A stretch of 64,000 nucleotides of DNA from Schistocephalus solidus (taxonomy: Eukaryota > Platyhelminthes > Cestoda > Diphyllobothriidea > Diphyllobothriidae), in contig WEDG01003341.1 of assembly GCA_017591395.1 (NCBI GenBank), positions 1-64,000 on the forward strand, in the 5' to 3' direction. Of this stretch, positions 42,984 through 54,565 are shown piece after piece; the stretch's first letter is position 1, and each line of letters opens with the position of its first letter. The position numbers and the translations under genes were made by a program. The notes beneath the pieces are model-generated. The model worked only from the letters and a program-made list of their open reading frames with translations, had not been told where the DNA came from and did no database searches.

Positions 42984-43312
42984 TTAACTGTATTTATCTG
43001 AGTCTTGAGGTTCTTTTGGAAGTTCTTTGACAGGGTCACAATGACATATAGCCTGACATTGATAAAGCACGGTTCTGCAAACGAATGGAAAATTAAAATG
43101 ACTAGTGATCGAGTCCTTGTCAGAGCTCCAGCATTTGACCAGTCGACAGCTTGTCCTGCGTACCGCTGAGACTGATTGCGCTGCTGCAAAATTGAAGAAG
43201 TTTCCTGCATCAAGATAATGAACGACAAGTTGTGACACATGTTCATTGTGTTGCAACACTTTGTGTTCTTTTTTGCGCACTCCCAACTTTCCTCTGGATT
43301 GTCTGAACGCAA
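42984..43312 (-). other. Overlapping open frames with an acceptor-like site
   Basis: Two minus-strand frames of 100 and 120 codons overlap. Within them a TTCCATTCGTTTGCAG acceptor-like sequence (about 43,083-43,098) is followed in one frame by a Cys-rich peptide (YQCQAICHCDPVKELPK) ending at TAA. No family is recognised, and only one frame can be real, if any. Confidence 0.2.
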
Positions 43313-46010
43313 TTTTTCTTCTATGTATTAGGGCATTCGAGGGAAAAGTTGAGAGTTAGGCAGATGTCCAGTTTAGCACTATTTATTGTCTCATTTAATT
43401 TTGCTAAATGTTTCTATATAATTATGCCAGTTTGAGAAGAATGTATCAAAACTATGCGCCCACACTACCGTCATCTCTTACACCCGCTTAATCAAATTAA
43501 AGGTGTGACTGCCCTTTGGGCTACATTTGAGCACAATGGTCTGTATAAATTCCAGATTTAGGACCGATTATAGAATCTTTCAAGATACATATCCTTTCTT
43601 CTTAAAAACTCACATAATCCGTGTTTTTATGGGTTGGTCTCTAGATTCAGGTAGGTTTCGGTCTTCTTAAAGCTTCCTGGCTTTGACTACATACTATCTA
43701 TTAAAACCGTTACTGGGGATGAAATGAGATGTTATCCTTTTTCAGTTCCTTTGTTGTCTCTGTCCAATTATGTAAGGTATTTTTGTCCGTGAGCAAGGAC
43801 GTGGTAATTTATTGGCGATAATGTCTGCTGTCGTTTGCTTTTTCGGTTCTTACCGGTGGCACCCACACTGCTGCATCAAAGTTAAATAAAAGGACCCAAT
43901 TCGGTTAATTTAAAATGTATACTCTAACATGTGTGCCCATTATCTATACAGGGGATAGATTGTAAAGCATTCTACTGTCTACACAGCCCTCAAATCTCAA
44001 TTAAGCAGCGATATGTTGCAAAGGCTCTGTAATTTTCGCCTGCTTCAATTGTATCTGGGTATTGATATCCTCTTTAAGTCATGAGATGGCTGCATCACAG
44101 TGAACTCAGATATACTCTTCAGTTATCCTCATTAAACATTGAATTACATATGGGGAACACCGATCATCACCCTCGTCGTTTACTTTGTTCACTAATTTTC
44201 AATTTCTTTGCCTATACGGCAGCTTGAATCCTATATATCGCAAGATGGTCCATCTCAGACGGATGAACGTAAAAAAGAACTCCAGTCTGCTTGTTTTCAG
44301 AAGCAGCGTTAGTTGTGCAAGCAATGAGAACATAAAGAATTTAAAATAGGGAAAAGATAATACAATGTCTACGCCCAGGTTCATGGGGTGCAACTCTTTT
44401 CAGTCACGTAGAAATAAAATTTATTACTTATGCCTAGTTGCGAGTTTAGACTGCTCACTGTACCGCAAATCCAGAATTTTATGTTAATGCACTCATTCTG
44501 AAAAACCCGTCTTCATCCTGTGAGTTTATGGGTTGCCTATAAACCCTAAAAGTCCAAATTAATGTACAAATCAAAACACGCAATTTGGTTATGTAAAATG
44601 ATGGGGCACACTTCTAAAGTTTTGCACCACGGTGTAATGAAATATAATGTACTATGAAACTATTATAGCCCGAGTTTACGGATGAGACTGGAACGATATT
44701 GATCCTAATAACATCCAAATTGATCTATTAAAGTTAAGCCAATAGATGCAAATATCAAATGTAATGTGACAGTACGTAACCTATGATGTAATAAATATGT
44801 GAATACTAGTCATATTGGGGGTTTCAGTCAAAAAATTGCGCGACCTGTACCTCCGGTGACACAAACACAGGACTCGCCTATTAAATTATCCAGTGATTCG
44901 GAGACAAAAGTCAAAATGGTTTGCATGTGGATTGAAGGATTGCTAGCAGATTTCTACAGCAAGTGCTACTAAGCTATAAACGGTTAATTTGATATTCAAT
45001 ACTTCTGACAGAATGTGCGTCTGATTTTATTCTCCAAGATTTCAGAGATACCCCCAGGTAGCTTGATGATTTTTCGAATAACGGTGCTGTTTTATTTTAA
45101 ATTAGCAAATTTTATCTAACCCATTGCACATGCTTAGCTGACATATTTAATATTCCATAGTCTGAGACTAACAATTTCAAGATATTTGTTGCGATACATT
45201 ATTAAATAAGCAGAAAATCTTACATGCATATTGTCTTCCAAAAGACGCCGGAACTTTAGTACGAAATTCAGCGAAACAAAAGCGGTAGTTTAAACGCTTG
45301 GGTTGAAGAACAAAATTTAATTTTTTGAATGATGCTGATCAGATTATTAAGTCAGTATTCCGTTTGGGAATCAAATGTTTCCCAACTATGCTGATCATTA
45401 AGAGATTCAGTATGCAACGGAGAATAACTATGAAATTTAAAATCAATCAACTTTAAGTGTATCGTTGCAGCTCAGTATTCTTTTCAGGCTCTAATAAAAC
45501 ATTAAAAATATAGATATTGCTAAATTGTATTATTTAATCACCAAAAATATTTAAATGCGATTTAAAGTAAACTAAAAAGCCATCTTTAGGGCACAGGTAG
45601 GATATTGTCCGCTGGATAGGATACTTACCAAATTAGCATCATAACGTTAACGGGTCCACTGTAGGAATGTTAGTCTGATTTTTTAAAGTGCAGTATATTT
45701 TCCTTATTTATAAGTACCCTTTTCTTTTTAAATAAGAACATTTAACGAATCCAAGGAGTTAGTGAGTTCCTCAAGGTAAATATTGCTCTTGAAGTCTAAT
45801 TTGATGAATCTATTTCTCCAATAAGTATAATTATGCTTATAAATATTTTAGCAATACCGATTAAAAGCCCTAATTTCTTGTCTTCCATAAATAATTTTGT
45901 TTTTCAAACATATTATGACAAATACAATATTATAAAACAAGGTATTCGTCTCCTTCGCAGAATAAATATAAGCACTGACACCTGCAAGATTTAAAAGCGC
46001 TCTCATATTA
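43313..46010. other. AT-rich DNA, nothing recognised
   Basis: No motif, RNA gene or window-internal repeat was found across this stretch. Short frames at 44,199-44,393 and 45,848-46,042 (minus) have no support. Confidence 0.4.
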
Positions 46011-46032
46011 TAAGTTGGAATATTCCAACTTA
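46011..46032. repeat. Perfect 22-bp palindrome
   Basis: AAGTTGGAAT followed by its exact reverse complement ATTCCAACTT, with a further T-A pair outside. There is no loop, so it could extrude as a cruciform or act as a dimeric binding site. Nothing nearby indicates a gene. Confidence 0.6.
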
Positions 46033-46546
46033 AGGTATACATTCCTTATAAGGGTGGAGCACGACTAATCCTAAGAACTTATCATGTTAAAGAGTTCCTT
46101 ATATAATCCTATAATTAAGTTCGTATATTTTTTACTGAACAACTTCTAAGTCTATCTGTGAAAAGAAAAAATTCAAAATGAGTGGGCAGAATATGAGGTG
46201 TGTCAATATATATGTATATATTCACCTATCGATTACCAACTGTGTTTCTATATATTTTTAAATTCTGGAAAAGCTGGATCTTTTTCGAATTGCGTTGGTA
46301 GACTTCCAAACAAATTTTAAATGTTGGTGTACAAAATCGGAACGCACACGGCCGAGTAAACGGATTCACATTGGTTATTTAAATGTGCAAATCTTTTCTC
46401 TTTTCCAAATATTCCAGTCATTAAAACAATCAGCATTTGTAAGGTTTCGATTCACCCCAGATAAAATATATTTTCATCGTTAATCGATATCCAATTCGCT
46501 CAATTTTGGGCCGAAATAAAATTACTACCCAAGCTATGCAAAGACA
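46033..46546. other. Nothing recognised
   Basis: AT-rich with short ATAT runs near 46,205-46,220. The frame at 46,295-46,483 has no family signature. Confidence 0.35.
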
Positions 46547-46645
46547 TGTTGTTACACAGTGATATACATGTAAAGGCCTGACGATAATATTTCGAAGCTA
46601 ACATATGCTCGTCAAATTGTCTTTTAAGTCACAAAGTCATTGAAA
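46547..46645 (+). repeat. Solo PLE terminus with decayed hammerhead core
   Basis: GTTACACAGTGAT, GTAAAGGCCTGACGA, TTTCGAAGCTAAC, TATGCTCGTCAAATTGTCTT parallel the reverse complement of 6,461-6,538. The core is CTGACGA...CGAAG, so the final A of GAAA is lost. It shows the family is dispersed, not only part of the duplicated locus. Confidence 0.6.
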
Positions 46646-46794
46646 ATTTTCTTTACCATTTCCTCTCAGAATAAATTTCTATTTGAGGATCGAAGAAGTT
46701 GCTCAAGTCTGGTTTACTTGCAAAATCTAACATGGCTTATTTTAAACTTTATCTCTTCTGATGTTTTGTCAGTTTAGGTCAGTTTTGCTTATTT

Positions 46795-46910
46795 GAGGAA
46801 AATAGGCTTGCGCCATTGAAATCCCATAAAAAATGTGTGTAGGACTCCAACCCTTGTCGCAGAAACATGTGGCGACACACCTAACCACGACGCCACTACG
46901 TCATTGATGA
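46795..46910 (-). repeat. tRNA-derived SINE (family 2)
   Basis: On the minus strand from about 46,905: GTAGTGGCGTCGTGGTTAGG (A-box region), then AAGGGTTGGAGTCCTAC (B box), then the GGGATTTCAATGGCGC body word shared with the start of the window. Confidence 0.55.
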
Positions 46911-49268
46911 ACATCATTTGATCAGAGAATAATGTTGTATGTGTAGGACTTGGAGTAGAGCAGGTCCTTTACATGCTAATTTACTTATTTAAAACCAAAC
47001 ATGGCAACAGTATACCCTAGAATCATGTGCTGTGAAGTGGACAATGAATGAATTATACTCATCGCTGTTGCTGAAAAAAAGTTATCGTGTATATTTTTGT
47101 ATATTTTTTAAGATGATTTGCAATTTATGCGGTAATATCATGCATTTTTATTTTCTGTATAATATGATTTCAACAGATTGCTTGAAGAAAGACCTTCAAT
47201 GCTGGTTTAATAAAAAGTAAATAACCGCCTACGTTTGGTGAATTCAGCATACGAAGATCACAAATTTGGACTCAGATCACAGAAACCAGGAAGAAATTCC
47301 GAGCCTCGCGAATAGTCGTAACATGTCTAAGGGGTAACAGGTTTGCCCTGAGCTAGAGCAATATATGAACTATTGCGGCACTGCGAATATAGATCGCAAA
47401 TTAATAAGAAAGCTTTGTGTACACAGAACTGTATGTGTTAAAGTGTCTTTATGCATTACCTGATTTAAAGAAGGACAATAAGAATAAGACAAGCAAAATA
47501 GTCACTGTGCATAAGAAAAAGCCCAGAGTATTTATGTAGATCGAACTCAATGCTTTCATCCAAAATTTGTGTATATACACGCTCCGGACGATCCAGGGGA
47601 CTGGGAGAAATATAGCGTGGGAATACTCCACTAATGAGTTCAACGATGATACCCGGTTACGTGTGTGAGAAGTCAAGTTTGGCAAAAGTAAGCTTTCGAG
47701 AGCTTATCATCGGAAGTTTATAGTAATATAAGGGTGGGTAGGGTATCAAATTTTAGGCATCTAATGGCAAAATTCAACAATTTAATTTCCCCAAAACCCT
47801 GACTGCGTGCCTTACGGCAACTGTTGTAATAGGGGTTGTACGGGCCGGGTCTCTGTGATAACACACATTTAAACGGATAAAGTGTGCAAAAATAAAAGAA
47901 TTAGATATCCGCTGAAATTTGTTTTACTGAATCAGTGGGCTGTATTACTGACCTTTGGGTTCGCTATGCATTTAATCGGAAATGCCCAATCCCGTAAGAC
48001 ACGCAGCCGGGTGTTGGGGAAAATTGAATCGTCAATTCTCTGTCATTACCGCCCATAAACAGTAAGTATAGGGGAGATGGTTGTAGGCCTTCAGAGTTGA
48101 GAGCTTATATTCTCATCCTATTAGGTATTAAAGAATGGAGCATGGATAGGGAAGAACGTTTCCGAAAAGTAACTATGGTTTTGCTCGGGGATGTAACGTG
48201 AGGTGGCGGGAGATTTAAAGACACATGCTTACTTAGTCTTTGGTCAGGGGAGTCTTAGGACCTGCATTAACGCTTTTTGTGAGCACAAAGTTGGATTGGT
48301 TAGTCAATAACCAACAAGTTTTGCATCGCAAGTATCTGCTAGGGTGTTTTATCGGCATTATATTTATTACTTAGAATTATTGTTTTACGGCTAACACGTT
48401 GGTTACAATGAATGACTCGATAGATTATTATGGGCAACCAATGGATTAATAACAAGCGAAAATTAACCTGACCAGGTACGCCGTGAGCCAAAGCGCACTT
48501 TAAACAGTTTTTTTACCAAAAAAGTGTTGTTACCTGTTAACTGCTTATAAATAAATAAATAGAAGCAAATGAGGAAGAAATAGAGACAGTCAAAAACTGA
48601 ACACATTTAAAATATCCAAACTCCGCGTCAATAACCTAGGAGCACTGAACAAAAATTGATACAATTCAGGAAATTGTTCTATACCTAAACTTCTCCTCTA
48701 ACGTATTTGTGACACAGCTTTACAACGTGCACTTTCAACATATATTAGGTGTCCCTATAATAGTCTATCGCATCCTGTCACTTGAGGATGGGACGGAACT
48801 GTGAGCACCAAGAAGCGTTTCCATATATGGTTTACCTTAAAATTATTGTGTCAAAGATTGATTGAAATACGGGTAGAATAAATCCAATTGTAATCCTTTC
48901 TGGATCAAGAGCCTTAAATATTATCTGCTGTTCTTGCGAGTCATCCTATTCGAGTGGAAGATATGTCGATCCGAGCGACTTTTAAATCAAGAAAACGCCC
49001 CAGGTCACCGAAAAGAGCAAAGGTATTGCAAATATTATAAGCTTTCAGAAGTCACATCATCATATATGTTTTACATTTCATGTGAGACTATATGGAAAGC
49101 TTCTCAATTACTATTTTTTAAATTTCAGAAAACCCATTAAATTAAAGCAACATGAAGAAACTGCTTATTAGTCATGACGCGTAGCGATCTGTAAATGAGA
49201 CAAGGCACGTTTCGTACAATCAATTCCACAGAGAACTGAAACAAAAGGGATAGCATGGCACTAATCAT
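46911..49268. other. AT-rich DNA, one hammerhead-like relic
   Basis: At 47,683-47,722 the minus strand reads CCGATGATAAGCTCTCGAAA, like the PLE terminus but missing the T of CTGATGA. Short (ATAA)n occurs near 48,548-48,563. Frames at 47,032, 47,449 (minus) and 48,934 have no support. Confidence 0.35.
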
Positions 49269-50640
49269 ATGTTACCTTTCTCGGGGTATGAAATCACTAT
49301 GATATCGAGAAACACACTGGACAGAGTGCAATGCCTGATAATTCAGGGGCTTCGCGAATCCACAGCAAGTACTCCCACAGAGCGAGTCTCGGCAGACCTA
49401 AAAATGTTCCACTGTGTCCTCTATGAACTTCTGCGACCCAATAAGGAAATTTCGGTGCTGATGGCCCTTAGACTCGGAAAGCAAAAAATCGACATATCAG
49501 AGGAGCGACGCCTTCGAACACCCTAATCAAGAACAAGTAATGTTTATTCTTTCACGAAGATTCAGAATCAATGACACACACCGCGCGGTTTTTTTCAACC
49601 AGATTACACGGCGACAGAGAGAGCAAAAACGTCGAAAATTAGTACTAGAATTGAGAACAAAATTGCTGAATGGGGAGACGAACCTAGTGATCTATAACGA
49701 TCAGATAATGCAGCGTCCACCCTAAATTCGCTAGAAGGAATCAATGGGAATGAGGGCACAATAGGTTCGGCAAATAGAGGATCAGACTACACCATGATAA
49801 AACTTCTCAAATATGTGAAACTTATTTGTTTATATTAATGTACAAAGTATACTGCCCAAATTAGACGAATTGAAAATCCACACTTACGAACTTTCCCCAA
49901 TATTCTCTCTTCGACTGAAACCTGATTGTATGAAAACGTAGATGACCGCGAATTGGGATTACCAGGATTTCTATTGTTTTGAACGGCGAGAATTTGGCGT
50001 CAGGGAGGAGGCGTTGTTACTGACGTAAAACACGGACTTTTGTGTACAAAAAAGGAACAGTTTGCATGCAGCTTTGCAACCATTTGGCTTACTATAAAGG
50101 TACCACGATCCCATAGCTTTGAAGTTCTGACCGTGTATTGGCCACCAAGAAGTGACCCTGAGGCTGACGCTCGCCTATGAGAAGAGCTAGGAAGATTTTC
50201 TGCTCGATCTAACGTCCTGATAATGGGTGACTTCAACGCACCGTTCATTGGCTGAAGATCAGCAGAAGCAGGTGGTTCAGAAAAAGCTTTTACCTGCTGT
50301 TTATTGGACATGGCACTCAGGTCATTTCTCAGTCAGCTTCTCTTATTTCCCACGAAGGTGCGTGAGGGTTCGCAGTCAATTTGCTTGGACCTGGTGCTAT
50401 CGAACTCGCTAGATAGTGTTGATGAGATGAGTGACCACGTCGTGCTTCGCTTGAATTTTTCCATCTTTTCGGTGCTTGAAAAGCCCACTAAATCTAGAAG
50501 AAGTATTTGACGTGGTGAATTCGATCAAATGAAGGCCGAATTCAGCACCATAAACTTTGAACAATTTTTTCTGGGAATATAGCCGAGGATTGTGGATGGT
50601 ATCGTGGGTTATTGCATATATGATGACACATGATAGTTCC
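49269..50640 (+). pseudogene. CR1-like non-LTR element, 5' half
   Basis: In order: a region with LIIQGLRESTASTPTERV and LMALRLGKQK (49,269-49,526), matching 57,610-57,770. Next is a basic stretch with TRRQREQKRRKLVLELR and NLVIYNDQIM (49,540-49,725), then an APE-type endonuclease in several frames with VLIMGDFNAP (about 50,215-50,245) and MSDHVVLRLNFS (about 50,428-50,463). Many frameshifts. It ends at 50,640, where a different element's 3' UTR begins; no RT follows. Confidence 0.7.
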
Positions 50641-50648
50641 ACCGTATG

Positions 50649-51010
50649 CAGGGATGGTGACTTGCGCGTGAATTAGTTTTAAGTGATAGTAGTCTTGCGC
50701 TGCAGCTACCGCACTCACTCCTCCTCCCCCACCTGAGCCCGGTGTCAAGACAGAGTCACGAAGACCGGAGATGGGAGAGGGCGCAGGTGGTTGGCGCGGC
50801 CGGAGCCGCCCCTGGGTGTACCACCACACTTGACTCGGATCCCACGGAGTGGGAGTGCCATACAGGTCACATTAAGAAGGAGACATTGCAGCCTGACTCT
50901 CAGTCCGCCAGTCAGCCACTCCACACAAAACACACACATTGGGCTGACAACGCGATCCCAGTTATCCCGTCAATTGGCAACCTTCCAAGCCACGGCTTTT
51001 AGCGCACCGT
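50649..51010. repeat. Zinc-finger-element 3' UTR pieces, both orientations
   Basis: 50,649-50,867 matches 13,708-13,890 in plus orientation. 50,868-51,010 matches 51,235-51,375 in the other orientation (GCCAGTCAGCCACTC, CAACCTTCCAAGCCACGG). At least two insertions or an inversion are joined here. Confidence 0.6.
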
Positions 51011-51106
51011 GATAGTTTCAAGCGCGTCAGATTGTTTATAGTGAGGAAAATGCGCTGAGCAGTCGACCTCACTCTCCCCCACCCCCAAAATCAGACAACC
51101 ATCCAA

Positions 51107-51493
51107 GCCAGTCAGTTGTCTGATGTTGGAGTGGGCGCATTGTCTGACGGGTCGGCGTACCCGTCTTCACGTGCCACAGCACGACCTGGCCCCCGTAAAC
51201 GCACACACCAGGATTCATTAATCAGGGGATATGGAGGAGCCATCGCCGTCTGACTCCTAGTCCACTGGTCAGCCACTCGACACACACAGCACATACACTG
51301 GACCGACGGAGTGGTCTGGTGTAAAGCATCAGATTGGCAGCCTTCCAAGCCACGGTTTCTAGGAAACCGTGATTGTATCAGGTACATTATGATGATTGTG
51401 AGGGTGTTGTCAATATATTAGTGTAGCCGGTGTGCGCTGATGTGGCTTAGCCTCCGGTGGTTTACCGCAGGTTATAGTGGAGGCGCATGTGTC
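51107..51493 (-). repeat. 3' UTR of the minus-strand EN-RT-zinc-finger element
   Basis: Reverse complement of the UTR at 14,030-14,335 (GCGCCCACTCC, GACGGGTACGCCGACCCG), ending at CAGACAACTGAC (51,107). It fixes the 3' terminus of the element. Confidence 0.7.
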
Positions 51494-52363
51494 CTAATAG
51501 GCCCATGCGGTGTGAAAATGTGCGGGAGCACTGAGGGCAGTGGAGGCGGGCGCGGCGACCGTATGTCGGAGCCCCAGGCACTGGTTCACCAGCCTCCGTG
51601 CGATGGATTCGCAGGTGACCGACCAGGCCGATGCGTGAGTTGCATTTGCGGGCGCATTGTGGGCAGGAGAAATCGGTAGAGGCTGGGGGATGTCATTCAT
51701 TGTAGTGGGGGTGGCAGTGGCGGTAAAAATGGCAGGAGCGGAGGGTGTGCATGATGTATCGGTGTTGTCGGCATTGTGGTGAATTCTGCTGTCTTGGATG
51801 CGCATGTTACCGAATAGGGCCATGTGATGAGTGAATGCGCGAGGACGGTGAGGACAGTGGAGGTGGCGATCTCTGCGGTGTTTTGCTGCTCCAGGCACTG
51901 GTTCACCAGTCTCTGTACGATGGATTCGCAATTGACCGACCAGGCCTATGAGTGAGGTGAATGTGCGGTCGCATTGAGGACAGTTAAGGAGAGACTTCCC
52001 ATCACTGATGGTGGTGGTGGTGGTGGTGGTAGTGAAAGCGGTGGTAGTTGCTGTGGTGGGGGTAACAGGCGATTAGTAGTGGGATGTGGTCTCTATGATG
52101 GTGTGAGTAATGGAATTGATGCCAGGAGTGAGGTTGGGGGAGTCTGAAGAAGGGTTGGCCGAATTTGACGTAGAAATTGGAATTGACGGGTTGTTGGTGC
52201 ATTGCGGCCAAAGATGTCCAACCACGCGGATTTTTGCGCGGAAGATGCGTTGACAGCGCGGGCCCGTTGGCAGGGCCTGGGCATCGACGATGTTGGTCCG
52301 GGGTGCTGGTGACTTTCGTGCCGCTCTTTTTGGCCTTGGCGGCGGATATCCGGTTGGCCTCAT
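51494..52363 (-). pseudogene. C-terminal zinc-finger module of the EN-RT element
   Basis: Minus-strand frames show repeated C2H2/C2HC-like units. The first is GPRCQRIF...VVGHLWPQC, with its first Cys changed to Gly. A HCPHRPRAFTHHMALFGNM unit follows, and a last HTAWAY-type unit lies near 51,500. Linkers contain HRTETGEPVPGA and a Thr/Pro-rich spacer encoded by a CAC-rich microsatellite (52,005-52,035). Several Zn ligands are lost. The module follows the RT without a stop in the reconstructed order, so it appears to be part of the same polyprotein. Confidence 0.75.
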
Positions 52364-53576
52364 AGATAGCTGAACCGGTCTTCACGAATCTGCTCCATGC
52401 CAGTCTATCCTGGACGAGGTCCTCCCCGGTCGCCGGGTTGATTTGCAGTTGGTTCAGCGATTTCATCAAAGTGTCCTTGTAGCGTCGTTTTTGACCTCCC
52501 TGTCGGCGAGCACTTATAGCGACATCTACGTAGAAAAGTCGTTAGGGAATTCGCTCGTCGTCCATTCTTACAGGGTGGCCGCTCCATCGCAGTTGCACTT
52601 GCCTCAGCATGGCGTGGATGCTGAGGATTCCGGTCCGCTCCAGGAATTCCGTGTCCAGGATCATGTCTTGCCATCTCAGCTTCAGTATTCTGTGGAGGCA
52701 TCTGAGATGAAAGTGATTCAGCTTCCTGGCTTGGTTCGAGTGGACGGTCCGGGTCTCCGCTCCGTAAAGGAGTGTCGTCAAGACGACGGCCTTGTACATC
52801 TTCAGTTTTGTGTTCAGGTGAATACCGAGGTGATTCCACATGGAGGCCTGCAGCCGGCCGAAGGCCTGACTAGCTTTGGAGATCCGTTGGGCAACCTCGT
52901 CATCGATTCTCGTGTTGCGCGACATCGTGCTTCCTAGATAAGTGAAGGTTTTCACGTTTTTGAGTTATGCACCGTTGACATTGATTCGAGGAGACTTGTG
53001 TTCCGTGCTGGGTGGCGGCTGGTGCATGACAACCGTTTTGGCTGTACTGATTGTCAATCCAAAATCGGCGCAGCCTGCGGCAAAGAGGTCCATGCTCCTT
53101 TGCATGTCCTCCTCCATCACGGTGTTAAGGGCGCAGTCATCCGCGAAGAGCAAGTCATGGACTGTAGCCGTAGACACGCGCGTTGAAGCCTGCATACGCC
53201 GACTGTTGAGAAGGTGCCCGTCAGTTCTGTAGGCGATGCGGATACCAGGCTGCTAATCATGGTAGGCGTCCATCGGCATAGCAGAGAACATGAGACTGAA
53301 CAGGGTGGGAGCCAATACGCAGCCCTGCTTCACTCTGTTGGTCACTGCGAATGCTTCGGATACCATCCCGTTGTCAGTGACGCACGCCGTCATCCCGTCA
53401 TGAAGCTGACGCACCATGGGCGTGAACCGCTCAGGACAACAAAATTTCTGCATGACTTTCCACAGTTTGCCGTGATTCACCGTGTCAAAGGCTTTGGTTA
53501 GATCCACGAAGGTAGTGGATAGGTGAGTTCGCATCTCCTGGCACTTCTCTTGTAGCTGGAGGGCGGCAAAGATCAT
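52364..53576 (-). pseudogene. EN-RT element: reverse transcriptase palm to C-terminus
   Basis: From 53,576 down: MIFAALQLQEKCQEMRTHL, STTFVDLTKAFDTVNH (catalytic Asp), VKQGCVLAPTLFSLMF, a frame break near 53,250, [15 protein letters not shown] (catalytic pair, about 53,140), AKTVVMHQPPPS, a stop near 52,960. Then [40 protein letters not shown] and a break near 52,540 before YKCSPTGR. Catalytic residues are all present. Three or more frameshifts prevent a continuous product. Confidence 0.85.
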
Positions 53577-54540
53577 ATCGGTTGTTCCGCGGTGTCGGCG
53601 GAAGCCACATGCGCTTTCCGGGAGCAGGCCCTGTTATAGGTGACCGTTCAGACGATTGGGAAGGATACGGGTGAAGATCTTCCCGGTGATGTTGAGCAAC
53701 GAGATGCCTCTGTGATTATCACAGAGTTGCCAGTTTCCCTTCCGTTTGTAGGGATGGACGATGGTTGCGTCTTTGAAATCCTGAGGAACTTGTCCTTGGC
53801 GCCACATCTCCTGGAAGAGTGTTGTGAGTTCTGCCATCAGCCGGGGCCCACCGTGCTTGTAGACTTCCGGTAGGATTGTGTCGGATATCTGTGCTTTACC
53901 GCTGGAAATCTGCTGCACGGCCCGGATGTTTCTGTTAGGGAAGGCGGCAGATCCAGGTCGTTGTTCGTGTCTACTTGAGGGAGCCGGTCAAGGGCAGCAT
54001 CGGAGATGGCTGATGAGCAATTAAGGACATTTCTGAAGTGCTCGGCCCAGCGCTTCAGAATTTGCGATTTCTCTGTCAGCAGTGTTGTGCCGTCAGAGCT
54101 GAGCAGTGGTGCGTTCCCCTTGATACACGGGCCGTAGATGGCCTTGATGGCTTTGAAGAAGTTTTTCATTTCATTACGGTCCGCATACCCCTGGATTTCC
54201 TCAGCCTTTCGGAGCATCGAGGCATCCTGCATCTCCCGCAGCCGTTGCTGTACAATGCGTCGGGATCTGAAAAAGGCTGCTTTGGAGGCGTCAGTCAGAA
54301 GGTCCATGTAGGCTTTGTGTAGTCCATTCTTCTCCGCGAGTAAGTTGCTGATGTCGGCGTCATTGGCGTCAAACCAGTCCTGGTTATCACAGCGTGCGCG
54401 TCCAAGGACTTCGAGGGCGGTGGACTGGATGACATTTCGCAGTTGACATTATCGTGTCTCCACGGTAGCATTATCAGCTGGAGCATGAAGGTCATCCAGT
54501 TTCTCGTTTATTGGGTTGCTGAAATCAAAAATGTGAGCAG
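53577..54540 (-). pseudogene. EN-RT element: endonuclease-RT linker and RT fingers
   Basis: Frames 54,307-53,837 and 53,918-53,634 carry FFRSRRIVQQRLREMQDAS, GYADRNEMKNFFKAIKAIYG, WAEHFRNVLN, QDFKDATIVHPYKRKG and NHRGISLLNITGKIF, the conserved run before the palm. A break near 53,900 separates the two frames. Confidence 0.8.
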
Positions 54541-54565
54541 GCAAATTTAATAAAATAGTATTTAA

